From Nymphaea colorata (Eukaryota; Streptophyta; Magnoliopsida; Nymphaeales; Nymphaeaceae), in NCBI RefSeq assembly GCF_008831285.2, contig NW_022204693.1, forward strand, positions 1 to 24,126: a stretch of 24,126 bases of DNA. The letters are read 5' to 3'. This document shows positions 1 through 10,820 of the stretch, one piece after another; position 1 is the first letter of the stretch, and each line of letters starts with the position of its first letter. The translations under genes and the position numbers were made by a program. Under the pieces are notes generated by a model. That model searched no databases. It saw nothing but the letters and a program-made list of their open reading frames with translations, and was not told the DNA's origin.

Positions 1-3000
1 GACCGAACCCGCAACAAAGAGCGAGCCTTGAACCCCTGACTATAATATTATCCAACTTGATTACATGTAAATGTTGAATATTTTCCAGCGCACCAACAAT
101 GTTTTGATCTCGAAGGGAACTTTCAAAAATTCTGTCCAAGGACAAGTTCCGTTAAGGTAGATCCGAACACAAACCGGACCACTTACTAGCTCAATATTTC
201 ATTATTAAGAGATATATCTACAGTAAACTAACACCAATCTTATGGATATACACGTACACATTAAAGCATCATTTTTACAGAATCTGAAGTGAAAAGCAAG
301 AAAAAAATTCTAGATTTGAAACCAAACAAGCCCTAAAATTATGCTAATAATGAACTGATTAACATTTAAAATATAATAATATATGTTATATATTATTTCA
401 CCCATGTGTCATTAGTATTATTTCATTAAAAGTAAATAAATAGATAAATTATTCATTGTTCTCGTGATTAATTTACACAACTCATGCGCCAATCAAACAA
501 CAATTGCTTTTATATAAATTGGTAATTCTCGCGATTATTTGTACATGAAATTGAAATCCGTGTTAATTAATGTCACTTTTTTTTACAGCCCACAACAAAT
601 TCCTGGTCGTCCAGGACGAGGAAGGGGTCGCAATTATGGCAATGGATGGTGTGAGCGTGAAAATTTGGTTATTTGCGTTATACTAGTGCACTAATTTTGT
701 GATTAAAATATCTTTAGTTTACATGATACAAATAAAAATAAAATAAAAATAAAAAAATGAAAAATATTTCTTTTTCAAAATTACCAAAATACCTTTTCTC
801 TTTTGCATCGTACCGCACTCAACTTTCTCTGGTGAGTGAGGGTTTTAAACTACATTTAAATGGCAGCAGCGTATTAAGTCGGGGGACCAAAAAGAACGGG
901 CCCTGAGGCATTTGGGTTTCAGCCAATGCCAGGTCTCTCAAATTTAAGGTACTAGTCACGTCAGTTTCCTCAGACCATCTCATCAGTGGGAGGGAGGGAG
1001 CTTGGTTGCATCTTAAACCAGGTCTTCCCTAGGGAGATCCGCTATTCTCATACCTGTTTATTTTAGTTATGGAAATAGTATCGGGTAGCCTAGAGGCCCA
1101 AGTTTTAGCCACTGCAGTAAATGAAAATGAAAATAACGAGGAACAAGTAGTGTTCACTTTCTTCATTTCTTCCACATAAACAATAAGTTGAATCTGGTTC
1201 AAGATCTCAATCCATCAGTTCTTCAACAAGGACATTTAAAACTTAAATTGGCATGTATTTCCCTTTTTTATATTTTTTTACGTTAATTCCATTGTATCTT
1301 ATAAGCTTGAGGTGGTTGCTGCATATGATTTTTGATGCTGAGAAGGTGTTTTTTTTTATGCATATGAAGTGTTTGCTGAAATTCTGATTTGTATTTTAGT
1401 TCATCTGGTCCACATTTGGCATTTGTAAGCAAATTTATTTTTGCTTCTCTATCTCTTGCGTGAACCTTACAATGATCCTGGATCATTGGCTCCAATCTTC
1501 CCAATGTCCATGACAGAGCATTACCATCTCCATTTGATCTTGTTCACCGGCTCATGTCCACTGACAATGTATATTGAAAAAGTTGACATTGTATACTGAA
1601 AATGATCCATTTGATATGTACAAAAATTTTGTTTTTCATTTAAAGTCATACCAATGTGGGGAGTCTTTAGAGGCATGAACCTCAGTTTTCCTCTTCTGGT
1701 CCCACTTCCTGCATCTACTACAATTGATTGTGCATATTCAGAATTTGGAGACGTCCAGAAAAGCAGAATATGATGGGAATTTTCATTGGAAAATGAACTG
1801 TAGTATCACCTGTTTCATTCTTCTTTTGTGGAAAGTGCATCTAAGTACCTCTCAATTCGATTAATGGCGCCGTGTGCATGCAAGTTTGTGAGCGTTCTGC
1901 TTGGGGCATTTAATTTAAAGAGAATTAAGAGTTTGATGGCTTGTGTCTTTTTTCTGCATGGGCACAAAACATTATATAAATTTGAGGCCTTTCATCTTTG
2001 GTATATAATGAATTACGAGGTTGAGACTTGGAGAGCAGTCATATCAATAGTATTTTGCTTTGCATGCATGGGTCTTGCCAATCCTCAATTCAAAATAGTA
2101 GAAAATTTTTTGTAAAATTAGAAGAAAGAAAAATTCATGGTAAGTTTATGAGATGGACTGCCAAACCGCACACTCTCATATAGCCATGTTCATTAGCAAC
2201 CATCAATAATTTTAGCAAATTTCAAATAGGATCTCCCTATAATGGCTTTCAGTTTGGTAAAACATTGACAACCGATCTTGAAGTGGATCACAGTTAAATC
2301 ATGGCAGAAGTTGTATGAAAAAAAATAAAAAATAAAAAACCATTCAGTATTACTTTAAACGGTCTAAAGTTTGAAAGCAGACCATGGCAGATAAATAATA
2401 TTTTTGGCTCATGTATCTTTTACATCTTTTATTGTGCATTTTCTTTTATTGTATCTAAATTTTAGGTCAATTGTATTTATAGAGATAGAAAGACAAAGAC
2501 CAAGAGTGAGAGTATTTTATAGGATTGCATGTTTTTTTTACATATTTTCTTAAGTATTTTCTTTCATTTTATGTTGATTTTAAGTCTTCCGTGTGTAGAG
2601 AGAGAAAAAAAGTGAATTTTAATAGGCTTATATTTTTAATATGTTTTTAAAAAAATATTTTTCTTTGTCGTATGTGAATTTTTATATCGAAAAATAATAT
2701 TTTTATTAGTTCACATGTTTTATAATGTGTTTTTGAGAGAGAGAGAGAATATATGGTAAAACGTCACATGTTGAAAATTCTGTCGTTGCTAGCAAACACT
2801 AAACACTATACAGAATTACAACTTGTTCATATGGACATTAACTCTTTGTTCTTATGACACTTATTCTAAGGACAAGTGTTTTAAGAACCGTTGTTCTTGC
2901 AATCAAATGGTACTTTACAGGTCTATTTCATAGCCTGCAATGATAATCGATCTGTCCCAAATCAAATGTATGTATACCCATATTTCTCTTCTTAATTCAT

Positions 3001-3289
3001 CACATACACATTTGTCTGAGTCAAATAAACGGTCAGCTTATTTTTAAGGCTGGTTCCAATAAATGGGGAAGGTGGTGATTTAGTTCCATATGTAATCAGT
3101 ACTGCCAATAGCTTAAAATTAGCTTCTTTCATGCGTACCTGACAAATGTGCACTCTAACTATACATATTTCCATGCCGTAAGGTATATGGAATATGAATT
3201 TTATAGTTAAAGGCTCAGAAAAGCTTACCAATTTAAGTGATTATCACTGCAGATCTTTGCTATCCTCGTCCAGCTTCCTTTTCAGATTT
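1..3289. other. AT-rich non-coding stretch, no supported gene
   Basis: I see no convincing gene here. The open frames are short, lack recognisable domains and have low-complexity composition. The stretch holds A/T-rich simple sequence (about 735-770, AAAATA-type; 2320-2340), a short GA microsatellite near 2733-2750, and AT-rich blocks around 2500-2710. One possible small exon encoding an Arg-Gly-rich peptide is listed separately at 589-648. The composition resembles plant intergenic DNA or long introns. Confidence 0.6.
589..648 (+). other. possible small exon coding an RG-rich peptide
   Basis: A 60-bp segment lies between an acceptor-like sequence (a run of T ending in ACAG at 588) and a donor-like GGTGTGAG at 648. 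One frame reads through it and encodes a Gly/Arg-rich peptide with repeated GRG units followed by NYGNGW, reminiscent of RGG/RG tails of RNA-binding proteins. It is more GC-rich than its surroundings. No neighbouring exon was recognised, so it could equally be a pseudogene scrap or chance. Confidence 0.2.
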
Positions 3290-3910
3290 TATCGGTCTGA
3301 GCATGCCTTTCAACTTGACGATATTAAGGCAGCAGTTTGGGCCCTCAAGGCTGGCAAGTCGCTTGGTATCAAATGGTTTCCTCTTGAATTCTTCTGAGTC
3401 TTGTGGCACTGTTACCAGCCTGATTTCATGGTCTTCTTTCAAGAATTTGGTACCAACTCCTTCCCCTTTGGGGAATCTAACAGAGCTGTCTGTGTTCTTA
3501 TTATGAGAAGCATGTTCTGCAGCAAGTGGCGGGTTATTGGCTGAGAGCATTTAGACTTCCACTTATTGTACCGAACTTTATAGAGAAGAAATTGTCATTT
3601 TATTTGGAGGGATTCTCATCATATTAGGAAATATCACTTACTTAGTTGGAAGTCTGCTTGCTCCGATACAAGAAGGTGGTCTTGGCCTTCTTGACGTCAC
3701 CAACTCCTTATGTACTCTTTTCGTCAGACACCAATACTTGAATGGGAGCTTGTGAACACTGTAAAGTAATGCTTATTTCTCTTGGATATGGAAAAGCTGC
3801 CTTTTGGGGATGAGAAGTGGTTTGTTGCTTAATTTAATAGTGTTTGGATTACAGTAAAGGTGAAAATTTGGTGTGAGGATTGGGGTACTCATAATTTCAT
3901 TAACTTGAGA
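3290..3910 (+). pseudogene. LINE (non-LTR retrotransposon) reverse-transcriptase remnant
   Basis: Translated pieces match the order of plant L1-type ORF2. At 3300-3395 the peptide contains DIKAAVWALKAGKS and FPLEFF, the start of the LINE RT domain. It continues in the same frame after a TGA (about 3395) through HCYQPDFMVFFQEFG. Further on, in another frame around 3650-3710, SWKSAC and IQEGGLGLLDV correspond to the conserved block downstream of RT. Around 3775-3895 FSWIWKS and KIWCEDWG resemble the segment before the zinc-finger region. RT motifs A to E, including the catalytic aspartates, are missing between these blocks, so the copy has an internal deletion plus stops and frameshifts. Identification rests on motif memory only. 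It is not functional. Confidence 0.65.
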
Positions 3911-4110
3911 TGAAATGGACATTAAATAAAACATAGAAGACCCTAGATACTAGGGCGAGGCCAGCAATTTTTTTAGGAAGGGTAGAAAAGTATTTGCAAA
4001 AAATATACAAGTACTGAACAATATTTTTCAAAATTTTTATATAGCGCAAATTAAAAAAAATTAAAAATATAAGTATCATATTTTTTCCAAAATATATGGG
4101 GGGAGGGGTC

Positions 4111-4686
4111 ATGGCTAGAAGTGCATAGCTCTATTCAAAAAGTAATCTCACAGTGGTTCAAATGCTCTTTCAAATAAATGGGTTGCAATAAGCTGTGTTT
4201 ATGCTTACATGTACTCTTTTGGAACATAAGAAAACAAAGAAATTCTATTATGCATCAGCCAATTTGATTCTGAGTGGTCTTGAATGTGGAGTCTGCAATG
4301 ATTTAAAGGATATGATAGCTGGTATAAAGTGGAAACATCAAGAGGAAATCTTTCCTCCTTACTACAAGGTTTTGCGGTCGATCTATATGTGGTGGAATGG
4401 CTAGAAGTGCATAGCTCTATTCAAAAAGTAATCTCACAGTGGTTCAAATGCTCTTTCAAATAAATGGGTTGCAATAAGCTGTGTTTATGCTTACATGTAC
4501 TCTTTTGGAACATAAGAAAACAAAGAAATTCTATTATGCATCAGCCAATTTGATTCTGAGTGGTCTTGAATGTGGAGTCTGCAATGATTTAAAGGATATG
4601 ATAGCTGGTATAAAGTGGAAACATCAAGAGGAAATCTTTCCTCCTTACTACAAGGTTTTGCGGTCGATCTATATGTGGTGGAATGG
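4111..4686 (+). repeat. 286-bp perfect tandem duplication
   Basis: Two head-to-tail copies, 4111-4396 and 4397-4682, appear identical. The 69-residue open frames inside them (from 4195 and 4481) translate identically. The tetramer ATGG flanks the unit at the left edge, the junction and the right edge, fitting duplication at a 4-bp microhomology. The encoded peptide (FYYASANLILSGLECGVCND, then a WKHQEEIFPPYYK block) looks protein-like but I do not recognise the family. The second copy runs on to a stop at 4783. It may be part of the flanking decayed LINE or a captured host exon. Confidence 0.9.
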
Positions 4687-4779
4687 TGTGCAGAAAATGT
4701 CTGTATGTTGTGAAATGCTGTGCAGAAAATGGTTTTCTGTAGCTGATGTATTTTCTGTCAACAAGATTGCAATGAGGCT

Positions 4780-4948
4780 GTAATCCATTTGTATAGTGAG
4801 GTTGGTTTTTTGCCTATCTTCTTTTTGGTTAGTTGTAGTTTCTATCTTTGTATTTGAGGTTTATGTCTCTCTTCCTTTTTGTTTGTTCTAGCTCAGGTAT
4901 CTTGTTTTTTGCTATCTGTTATATTGTTAATAAAAATTTTTGGGACAC
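4780..4948 (+). other. probable LINE 3' untranslated end
   Basis: This T-rich, TTTG/TCTT-containing tract ends in TTAATAAAAATTTTTGGG and includes an AATAAA signal near 4930. That is the usual look of a plant LINE 3' UTR, and it lies downstream and in the same orientation as the LINE RT fragments at 3290-3910. No long poly(A) tail follows and no target-site duplication was found, so this is an inference. Confidence 0.3.
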
Positions 4949-4949
4949 C

Positions 4950-6149
4950 TAAACTCGTAGCAACGACGTTGCTTCGCCATGTAGGGCTGCACATGCGTCG
5001 AGCCCAAGCTTGTCCCTCTTGAGCTTGACTTGATTATACAACATCAAGCTCGAGCTCGACTCCCTTAACTTGCTTAACTCATTTATGGCCTAACTCGTTT
5101 TTTAAAACTTGTTCACGTCAACTCGTTCAATTCGTGTATGACACCAAAGCAAAACTTGTTACCTCGAGTTGAAAGGAAAATTGGTTTCCTTGAGATACAA
5201 ACTGGGGTATGATTGTCCTGTAGTACCAAGATATTATTTTTAGTGCTGTAAGTTAAATGGGCAAACAACTTAAAATTTGAAACTTAATCAGAAAGTTGCG
5301 CACCAATAAGAACAAATTCTATGGTAAAACCATGAAAACAAGGGGTTTCTGCACCCCCCCCCCTTTTTCTCCCTCTCTCTCTTCACAAGGACAAATTGTC
5401 AATGTGACAAATTGAAGAGAACATATGGTTCCATTTGTATCTTTGTAAAAGCAGTTCCATTCTCTCCCCAACCTTGCGTGGCATATGTTTTCGTGGAACT
5501 GAATAGCCACCTATAACTTTTCGTGGAACCACCTTCAATGATGCCATAAACACTTCTAGAAAGCCTTAGAGGACTAAGTTTAAGGGGGCGTATGACCACC
5601 TTGTGTTATAGAAACAAAATTTCACCTTCAACTAGAATTGGAATGAAACTTCCAACTCTAGTTTCCCTTTGATAGACTGGAACTTTGGTTTTAAAATTGA
5701 AAATTATGTGTTTGATAGAGCAAGACTAAAATTCTGGAATTGGTGTATTAAAATCATCATAACATGTGCCAAGAGAGAAGACATCCAATCATTAATGCCT
5801 GCTTCCTTATAAAACAAGCGATGCCAAAAAGTTTCATATGGACATGTTGGTGTGATTTCTTAGAACCTTACACATTGCAAACAATGTAAAATTTTAATAC
5901 TTCAATATATCCCCTAGAATTAAAAGGAAATTTTAAAATGCATGAGCTGCGAATGATTGTGAAGGAATGTATATAGTGCTGGCTAGTGCATCTTCTCAAG
6001 AGTTAAGACTGTCCATTCTATTATGATGTGACAGTCAAGAAAAATAAAGGAAGAAAAATATTATGAGGATGCATAAAAATTAATTGGTGGTTGGATCGAC
6101 TATGAACTAATTGACCAAATGTGTGGTGGGTGAAAGAGAAAATGGAAAA
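4950..6149. other. non-coding stretch with simple repeats
   Basis: No gene is supported. The stretch holds a short perfect palindrome GCAACGACGTTGC near 4960-4972, a GCTCGAGCTCGA-rich patch near 5045-5060, and a C-run followed by a CT-rich tract at about 5353-5385. Around 5630-5740 the sequence is rich in GGAATTGGAATG-like and TTTGATAGA motifs, of the type seen in decayed DNA-transposon or MITE copies. I could not define terminal inverted repeats. Confidence 0.5.
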
Positions 6150-6813
6150 GGGAGGGAAAGAAAAGAGCCAACAAAAAGCAAAAAAGATTCATGTTTAACA
6201 AAAAAAAAATAGTTTCAATCTGTCACCAATTTTTTACAAACTAAAACATTTCAATAATTGTAAGGCGATCTGTTCCTGTTTATCCATGAGAAATGTGGTT
6301 GCTACTGCATCATTTTGTTGAGGAGAAGTACTATTTGCACCCACCGGAAGACTTGAGATTGGGGAAGTAAAAAAGAACTGGCTTTCTCAGTTCCGGGAGG
6401 CATTTCCTGTGGCCACCCAAGCAGATGTTCTCAGTGAAACCACACCAACATGACCAAGTCCTATTGACTTCTGTCATGTTTAATGAAAGCAGTTGCAATC
6501 TATTGATTTTTACAGATTCACACTACTTTTGCTGATGGAAAACATGACATAAAAAATGTACAAGACCTAAATCAAACAACGGAGAGAAAAAAAGAGCCGA
6601 CGAAATGCAAAAGATTCATACTTGAACAAAAAAATATATAGTTACAATCCGTCACCGATTTTAAACACTAAAACATATCGAATAATTGTTACCTTTCCTC
6701 CAAGATGGCATCTTAACTCCTGCGGCAGATCAAGTGCAGGACATATGTAAATACTGAAGGCTTCAGCCAACGAAACAGAAAAGGTTCCGTAACATGATAG
6801 CACCTCAACCACT
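6150..6813 (-). pseudogene. duplicated, decayed tail of the NLR gene
   Basis: Two blocks here resemble the intact-looking tail next door. Bases 6689-6768 translate on the minus strand to a degenerate version (CPALDLPQELRCHLGG) of the terminal LRR found at 6817-6883 (CPALHLPQELRDHLGE). Bases 6266-6436 match 6918-7085 (both contain GGCGATCTGTTC, CTACTGCATCATTTT and GATTGGGGAAGTA). The sequence 6150-6262 also matches 6580-6690 (shared AAAGATTCAT and CGTCACCGAT/TGTCACCAAT blocks). The pattern fits an old local duplication of the 3' end of the gene, with the left copy missing roughly 225 bp. Confidence 0.6.
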
Positions 6814-8800
6814 TTAGCCTAGGATGGATAACCTTTCCCCAAGATGGTCCCTGAGCTCCTGTGGCAGATGGAGTGCTGGACAAAAGTAAATTACCAACTT
6901 TTCAAGCTTCGAGAGGCAGGCGATCTGTTCATTTGCATCCATGGGACATGTTGTTTCTACTGCATCATTTTCATTTTGGTGGGTAGTAATGTCCACCAGA
7001 GACTTCAGATTGGGGAAGTATTGAAGCTTTAGGTATCTCAGTTTTGGGAGGCATTGCCAGTGGCCTCCCAAGCTGATGTCCTCATAGAAATAGTTTAGGT
7101 ACAATGTCTCCAGTTGGGAGAGACCCCACAAGCACTGAGGCACCCTTCCCAATTTGACCTCAACAACATTCGTGTCGCTCAAAGACAGAGACTTGAGGGA
7201 GGGTAGAAATGTTGATACCTCGGATGGCAATGGTGATGGCAGCAGTACTGCTGAGTCTGGATCCAACCTTAACTCAATGAGGTTAGGCAGTTGCTCAAGG
7301 AATTTCCATCACAATCTTGCACGTAGGCAACAACACACTGACAGACTTTGAAGCTGAGTCACTTGACCATCATGCCCCGCCAGCTCCAATAGAGCATCAA
7401 GCAAGCCTTTTGTCTGCATCCTTGGACAATTCACAAAATTCGCCTCTCTTAACCTTGGCATAGAAGTCATTGTTGTTTCCCCTAATCCATCTGCTGGCCA
7501 CCCTACCCAGTTGAGCAAACCTTCCACCATCAACTCCTCAAGTAAAGGAACGTTAACAAAAGCCTTCAAGCTATTAGGTCCGTACACCTTCTACGACTTG
7601 AGAGGAGGCATGTCATGACGTAATTACTCTAGGCTGTCACAAAATTCTACCTCCAATGACTCCAAGGCAGGCATGTCAGCTAGAGTCTTCAGCCTATCAC
7701 ATTTCCGCACCATCAATGACTTGAGAGCAGCCATGTCATGTAAATGCTCTATACAATCACAATAACTCACCTCCAATGACTCCAAGGCAGGCATGTTAAC
7801 AAGAGCCTTTAGGCCATCACATGCCCACACCATCAACGACTTGAGAGCAGGCCTGTGATCAGGCAATTGCTCTAGGCTGTCACAAAGTGCCACGTCCAAC
7901 CACTTGAGAGCGGGCATGTGATGAGGAAATTGCTCTAGGCTGCAGCATTCCTCCACCTTCAATGGCTCAAAGGCAGGCGTGCTATCTATTTCACATAGTG
8001 CTGGGCAATTGATGACATTTAGTACTTTCAACGAGGTAATGCTTATTAGTTTTTCCCATAAATGGCATCTTTCCAGCTTTAGTGAATGTAGCTTGGTATA
8101 CTCAGTATTCAAATGCCAAACTGGCATCTTTCCTATATAATCACCTATCTCCAAGCACTCCAGCCCAAGTGGAGGTTCCAATGCCTCCAGTGCACCACTC
8201 TTTTCGTCATTACTCTGTTCAGAAACACCTCCAGTAATTCCAAAGTAGAATTCCAAACTAATTATGCCATGCTTCTCCTTAAGCAATTGTGCATTTCTTG
8301 CACAATCAATAGCTTTTCTTGTCCCCCCCAACCCTTGTATTGACAATTCCCCCTGTAGTTTGTTCAAGACTTTTAGTTCCCTAATGTCACAAATCTATGC
8401 AAGGTCCGTAAATTGGTAAGCTTCCCCAAGCCTTCCGCTATAAATTTCAATTCCCATGTCCAGTTCAGCCAAAGAAACCTCAAGTTGCAGAGTTCACCCA
8501 TTTCCTTGGGCAACTCTTCAATTTTGCTATAATTTAAATCCAATGTTTGCAAGTTACAAAGTCTGCAGATTGAACTGGGCAACCGTCTCACTTAGAATTG
8601 CTTAGATCGAGATATTTTACAAGTGAAAGGTATTCAATGGACTTTAGCAGCTCATCCATTTCGCATCCCCTCAATGACAACACCCTCAACCACTTGAAAT
8701 TGGTCAAGTGTTCAATATAAACCTGCAAGTAAGAATTGGAATCAGCCAACAATGTGAACAAGTGATGAGGATACATTGCCACTTTTCTTGCCTAGATTCC
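6814..8800 (-). pseudogene. NLR (CC-NBS-LRR-type) resistance gene, LRR half, pseudogene
   Basis: NLR proteins are intracellular immune receptors. Only the leucine-rich-repeat part is present. In coding order: LRRs at 8782-8588 (LRVLSLRGC, VKYLDLSNS), 8591-8373 (RRLPSSICRLCNLQTLDLN, IEELPKEMGELCNLRFLWL, EGLGKLTNLRTLHRF), then 8367-7624 (LNKLQGELSIQGLG, LLKEKHG, typical of CNL genes) with a run of 20-residue LRRs, and 7587-6814 ending at a TAG. Breaks: a one-base loss near 8590 (AAG-TGAGACGG); a frameshift with probable deletion at about 8373-8390; in-frame stops at about 7621, 7592 and 7309. No NB-ARC motifs (P-loop, GLPL, MHD) occur in the window. The upstream end is replaced by the copia LTR at about 8814, so the 5' half was probably separated by that insertion. 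No transcript can give an intact receptor. Confidence 0.85.
7550..7990 (-). repeat. 60-bp tandem LRR-coding repeats
   Basis: About seven consecutive units of 60-63 bp each encode one 20/21-residue LRR of the form (M/R)PALKSLxVxxCDxLExLxD. The motif AGG/GCATG recurs at about 7611, 7671, 7732, 7791, 7851 and 7914. Alternate units are more alike: CTCCAATGACTCCAAGGCAG occurs at both 7651 and 7771, exactly 120 bp apart, and the units between them begin CATCAATGACTTGAGAGCAG or CATCAACGACTTGAGAGCAG. This shows growth by duplication of a two-LRR, 120-bp unit. Confidence 0.85.
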
Positions 8801-8813
8801 CTGCCTCGTGAGG

Positions 8814-8976
8814 TGTTCTTCCTTGATTTATCACTCCAAATCTAATGGGTATAGTTGCCTTTTTGTTTGATTTGTCATGATCTTCATGATTTTCTTCATT
8901 CGTTGAGCTGGCATGATGTTCATGATTTCCTTCATCCAGTGAGCAGCAGTAACGATCTGCAGCTTGTGCGTTAACA
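8814..8976 (-). repeat. candidate 3' LTR of the copia element
   Basis: Right after the purine tract, minus-strand sequence begins TGTTAACGC at 8976. A matching end GAAGAACA lies at 8814-8821, giving TGTT/AACA inverted termini and a 163-bp LTR. The adjoining 5 bp on the plus strand are TGAGG (8809-8813), a possible target-site copy. The start is well supported by the polypurine tract. The far end is a guess, because the partner LTR lies outside the window and no clear TATA box was seen. Confidence 0.45.
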
Positions 8977-8990
8977 TGCCCCTTCAATCT
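8977..8990 (-). other. copia polypurine tract
   Basis: On the minus strand AGATTGAAGGGGCA immediately precedes TGTTAACG. In copia elements a G-rich purine tract directly before the TG of the 3' LTR primes plus-strand DNA synthesis. It lies shortly after the RNase H stop codon at 9012-9014, as expected. Confidence 0.65.
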
Positions 8991-9011
8991 TGAGCGTAGA
9001 CTGTAGTGAAG

Positions 9012-9542
9012 TCAGAGATTGTGACCCAATGTTGTCAATCGATGATGGGGCAATGGCTTTGTAAACATATCAGCAAGCTGATGAGCGGACGAAATAAATT
9101 GAGTAACTAACGATCCAAGAGCCACTTTTTGCCGTACAAAATGAAAATCAAGCTCAATATGCTTCATCCGGGAGTGATGGGCCATTTTGATGGTGGATTG
9201 CAAAGCAGAAAGATTGTCACATAAAAGCAAAGGAGGTTGAGAGGGAAACAGTCCAAGATCTCTAAGAATGAACATGATCCAAGTTAGTTCTGCTGCTGTT
9301 GTTGCAAGAGCACGATATTCTACTTCACAAGAAGATCGCACAACACTTTGTTGTATTTTAGATGCCCAGGAAATACAATTGGGGCCCAAAAAGGTGCAGT
9401 AGCCTGTGGTAGAGCGACGAATGGAGGGACAGCCGGCCCAATCTGCATTAGAATAAGCTCGAACTGATAATTTGTTGGGCTTAAAGAATTGCATCCCAAG
9501 AGAGATAGTACCTTGAATATAGCGAAGAATGCGTTTCAGCAA
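9012..9542 (-). pseudogene. copia RNase H domain fragment
   Basis: The 176-residue open frame carries the ordered copia RNase H motifs: ILRYIQGT at the RT/RNase H junction, YSNADWAGC with RRSTTGYC, SSCEVEYRAL, LLCDNLSAL, HSRMKHIELD followed by FHFVRQ, and a closing LADMFTKPL. RNase H removes the RNA strand during reverse transcription. The first block has Asn where Asp is usual (YSNADW against YSDADW), but the following Asp is kept. An in-frame TAG at 9543-9545, where copia proteins often have Gln (before LLKRIL), separates it from the RT. It was once part of a single polyprotein. Confidence 0.9.
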
Positions 9543-9575
9543 CTAGAAAGGTCGCAGGGAGGGAACGTGCATAAA

Positions 9576-9968
9576 CTATGACACATAATCAACAGCATAA
9601 GTGATGTCTGGTCGTGTAAACGTAAGATATTGCAGAGTGCCAACAAGACTACGATACAATGTAGCATTGGGATATGCTTGTTCTTCTGCAGTGTTGTTTC
9701 TAGAAACATTAGTAACGATTGGGGTAACAGTTGATCTGCACGATTGCATCTGAGCGCATTCTACAATTTCCATAGCATAGCATTGCTGGTTGAGGAATAG
9801 TCCAGAAGCAGTGCATTGAACTTGAATGCCTAAGAAATAATGTAAGTCCTCAAGATCATTTATAGCAAATGTACGTGATACTTCCTTTTGAAAGGATGCA
9901 AGAAAAGTTGGACTGCTACCAGTGAGAATGATATCATCCACATATAATAGAAGTATAATTATAGTTGA
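9576..9968 (-). pseudogene. copia reverse transcriptase, C-terminal part
   Basis: This piece carries the catalytic YVDDIILTG box of copia RT, then DLEDLHYFLGIQV and YRSLVGTLQYLTFTRPDI, all in order and in one frame. It is bounded by in-frame TAG codons at 9969-9971 upstream and 9576-9578 downstream, the latter after AVDYVS where copia proteins usually have Gln. The aspartate pair of the active site is intact. The stops would prevent a full RT unless they were suppressed. Confidence 0.9.
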
Positions 9969-10598
9969 CTATTGCAGTTGAACAAATAATGATGGATCTG
10001 CATAGCTGGCTTGAAAATTGTGAGAAAATAAGAATTGAGCAAACAGATCATACCAAGCTCGAGGGGCATGTTTGAGGCCATATAGCGCACAATTTAAGTT
10101 GCAAACAAGGTGTGGAAATCGATCATCTTTGAAACATGGAGGCTGCTCAATGAATACAGTTTCAGTCAAATAGCCATTCAAGAATGCATTTTTGACATCA
10201 AGTTGTTTAAGTGGCCAGGTATTCATAAGAGCAACAGAGAGAACGATCAGAATAGCCGCTGGTTTAACAACTGGTGAAAAGGTTTCAAGGAAATCCACAC
10301 CTTCAACTTGAGTATAACCCTGTGCTACCAGCCTTGCCTTAAGTCTATCAACGTGGCCATCACTATTCAATTTGGTTTTGTAAACCCATTGGCTGCCAAT
10401 AATATGCATGGAGGGATTGCGAGGTACCAAGGTCCATGTGCCATTTGCAATCAATGCTGCCATTTCATCCTCCATAGCTTGCCACCAACCAGGATGTTTA
10501 ACAGAAATGGAAAAGTGTCTTGGTTGGGTGGGAGCATGGGTAGTTAATATGTATTTGGGATTGGGTTTAACAATACCATTTTGAGAATGCATGACCAT
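9969..10598 (-). pseudogene. copia reverse transcriptase, N-terminal part
   Basis: This carries the classic start of copia RT: WWQAMEDEMAALIANGTWTL, then GSQWVYKTKLNSDGHVDRLK and ARLVAQGYTQVEGVDF. The motif-A segment QLDVKNAFLNGYL holds the first catalytic Asp, followed by CALYGLKHAPRAWYD. The frame stops with TAG at 9969-9971, and the RT continues in the same frame. Upstream, 10599-10820 is a Ser/Pro-rich linker with a TGA at 10821 and further stops. Confidence 0.92.
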
Positions 10599-10820
10599 AG
10601 GATGAGACAGTCTAGTAGAGGTATTAGGTAAGGCATTAGATGAGATTGGAGAGGGTGAGCTAGGCGGCGATGACGAGTGAGGAGCTGGCGACCTCAGCGG
10701 TGATGGTGAGCGAAAACTGGTGACTCTGGTGGTGATATAGGTAAGGGAGGCATGACTGGTTGTTGTAGAGAAGAAGCAAGAAAGGGAGGTTCTGTTTCAC
10801 AATTGTGAAGTCTCGCAAGA
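10599..10820 (-). pseudogene. copia integrase-RT linker with deletion
   Basis: On the minus strand this encodes a Ser/Pro-rich stretch (SPSPLRSPAPHSSSPPSSPS), the usual low-complexity linker before copia RT, interrupted by stops. The C-terminal integrase region that should precede it (roughly the next hundred or more residues after LTLLFHSNLP) is absent, so a deletion of a few hundred bases probably occurred near 10845. Confidence 0.6.

Noticed and set aside
1828-2115. 95-codon open frame on the plus strand
   Set aside because: No domain, AT-rich, no splice or promoter context; looks like chance.
4195-4783. Two identical small frames as separate genes
   Set aside because: They arise from the tandem duplication; no start context or family supports a gene.
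8742-8987. 81-codon minus-strand frame as a gene
   Set aside because: It spans the copia LTR start and the LTR/NLR border, so it is LTR sequence read by chance.
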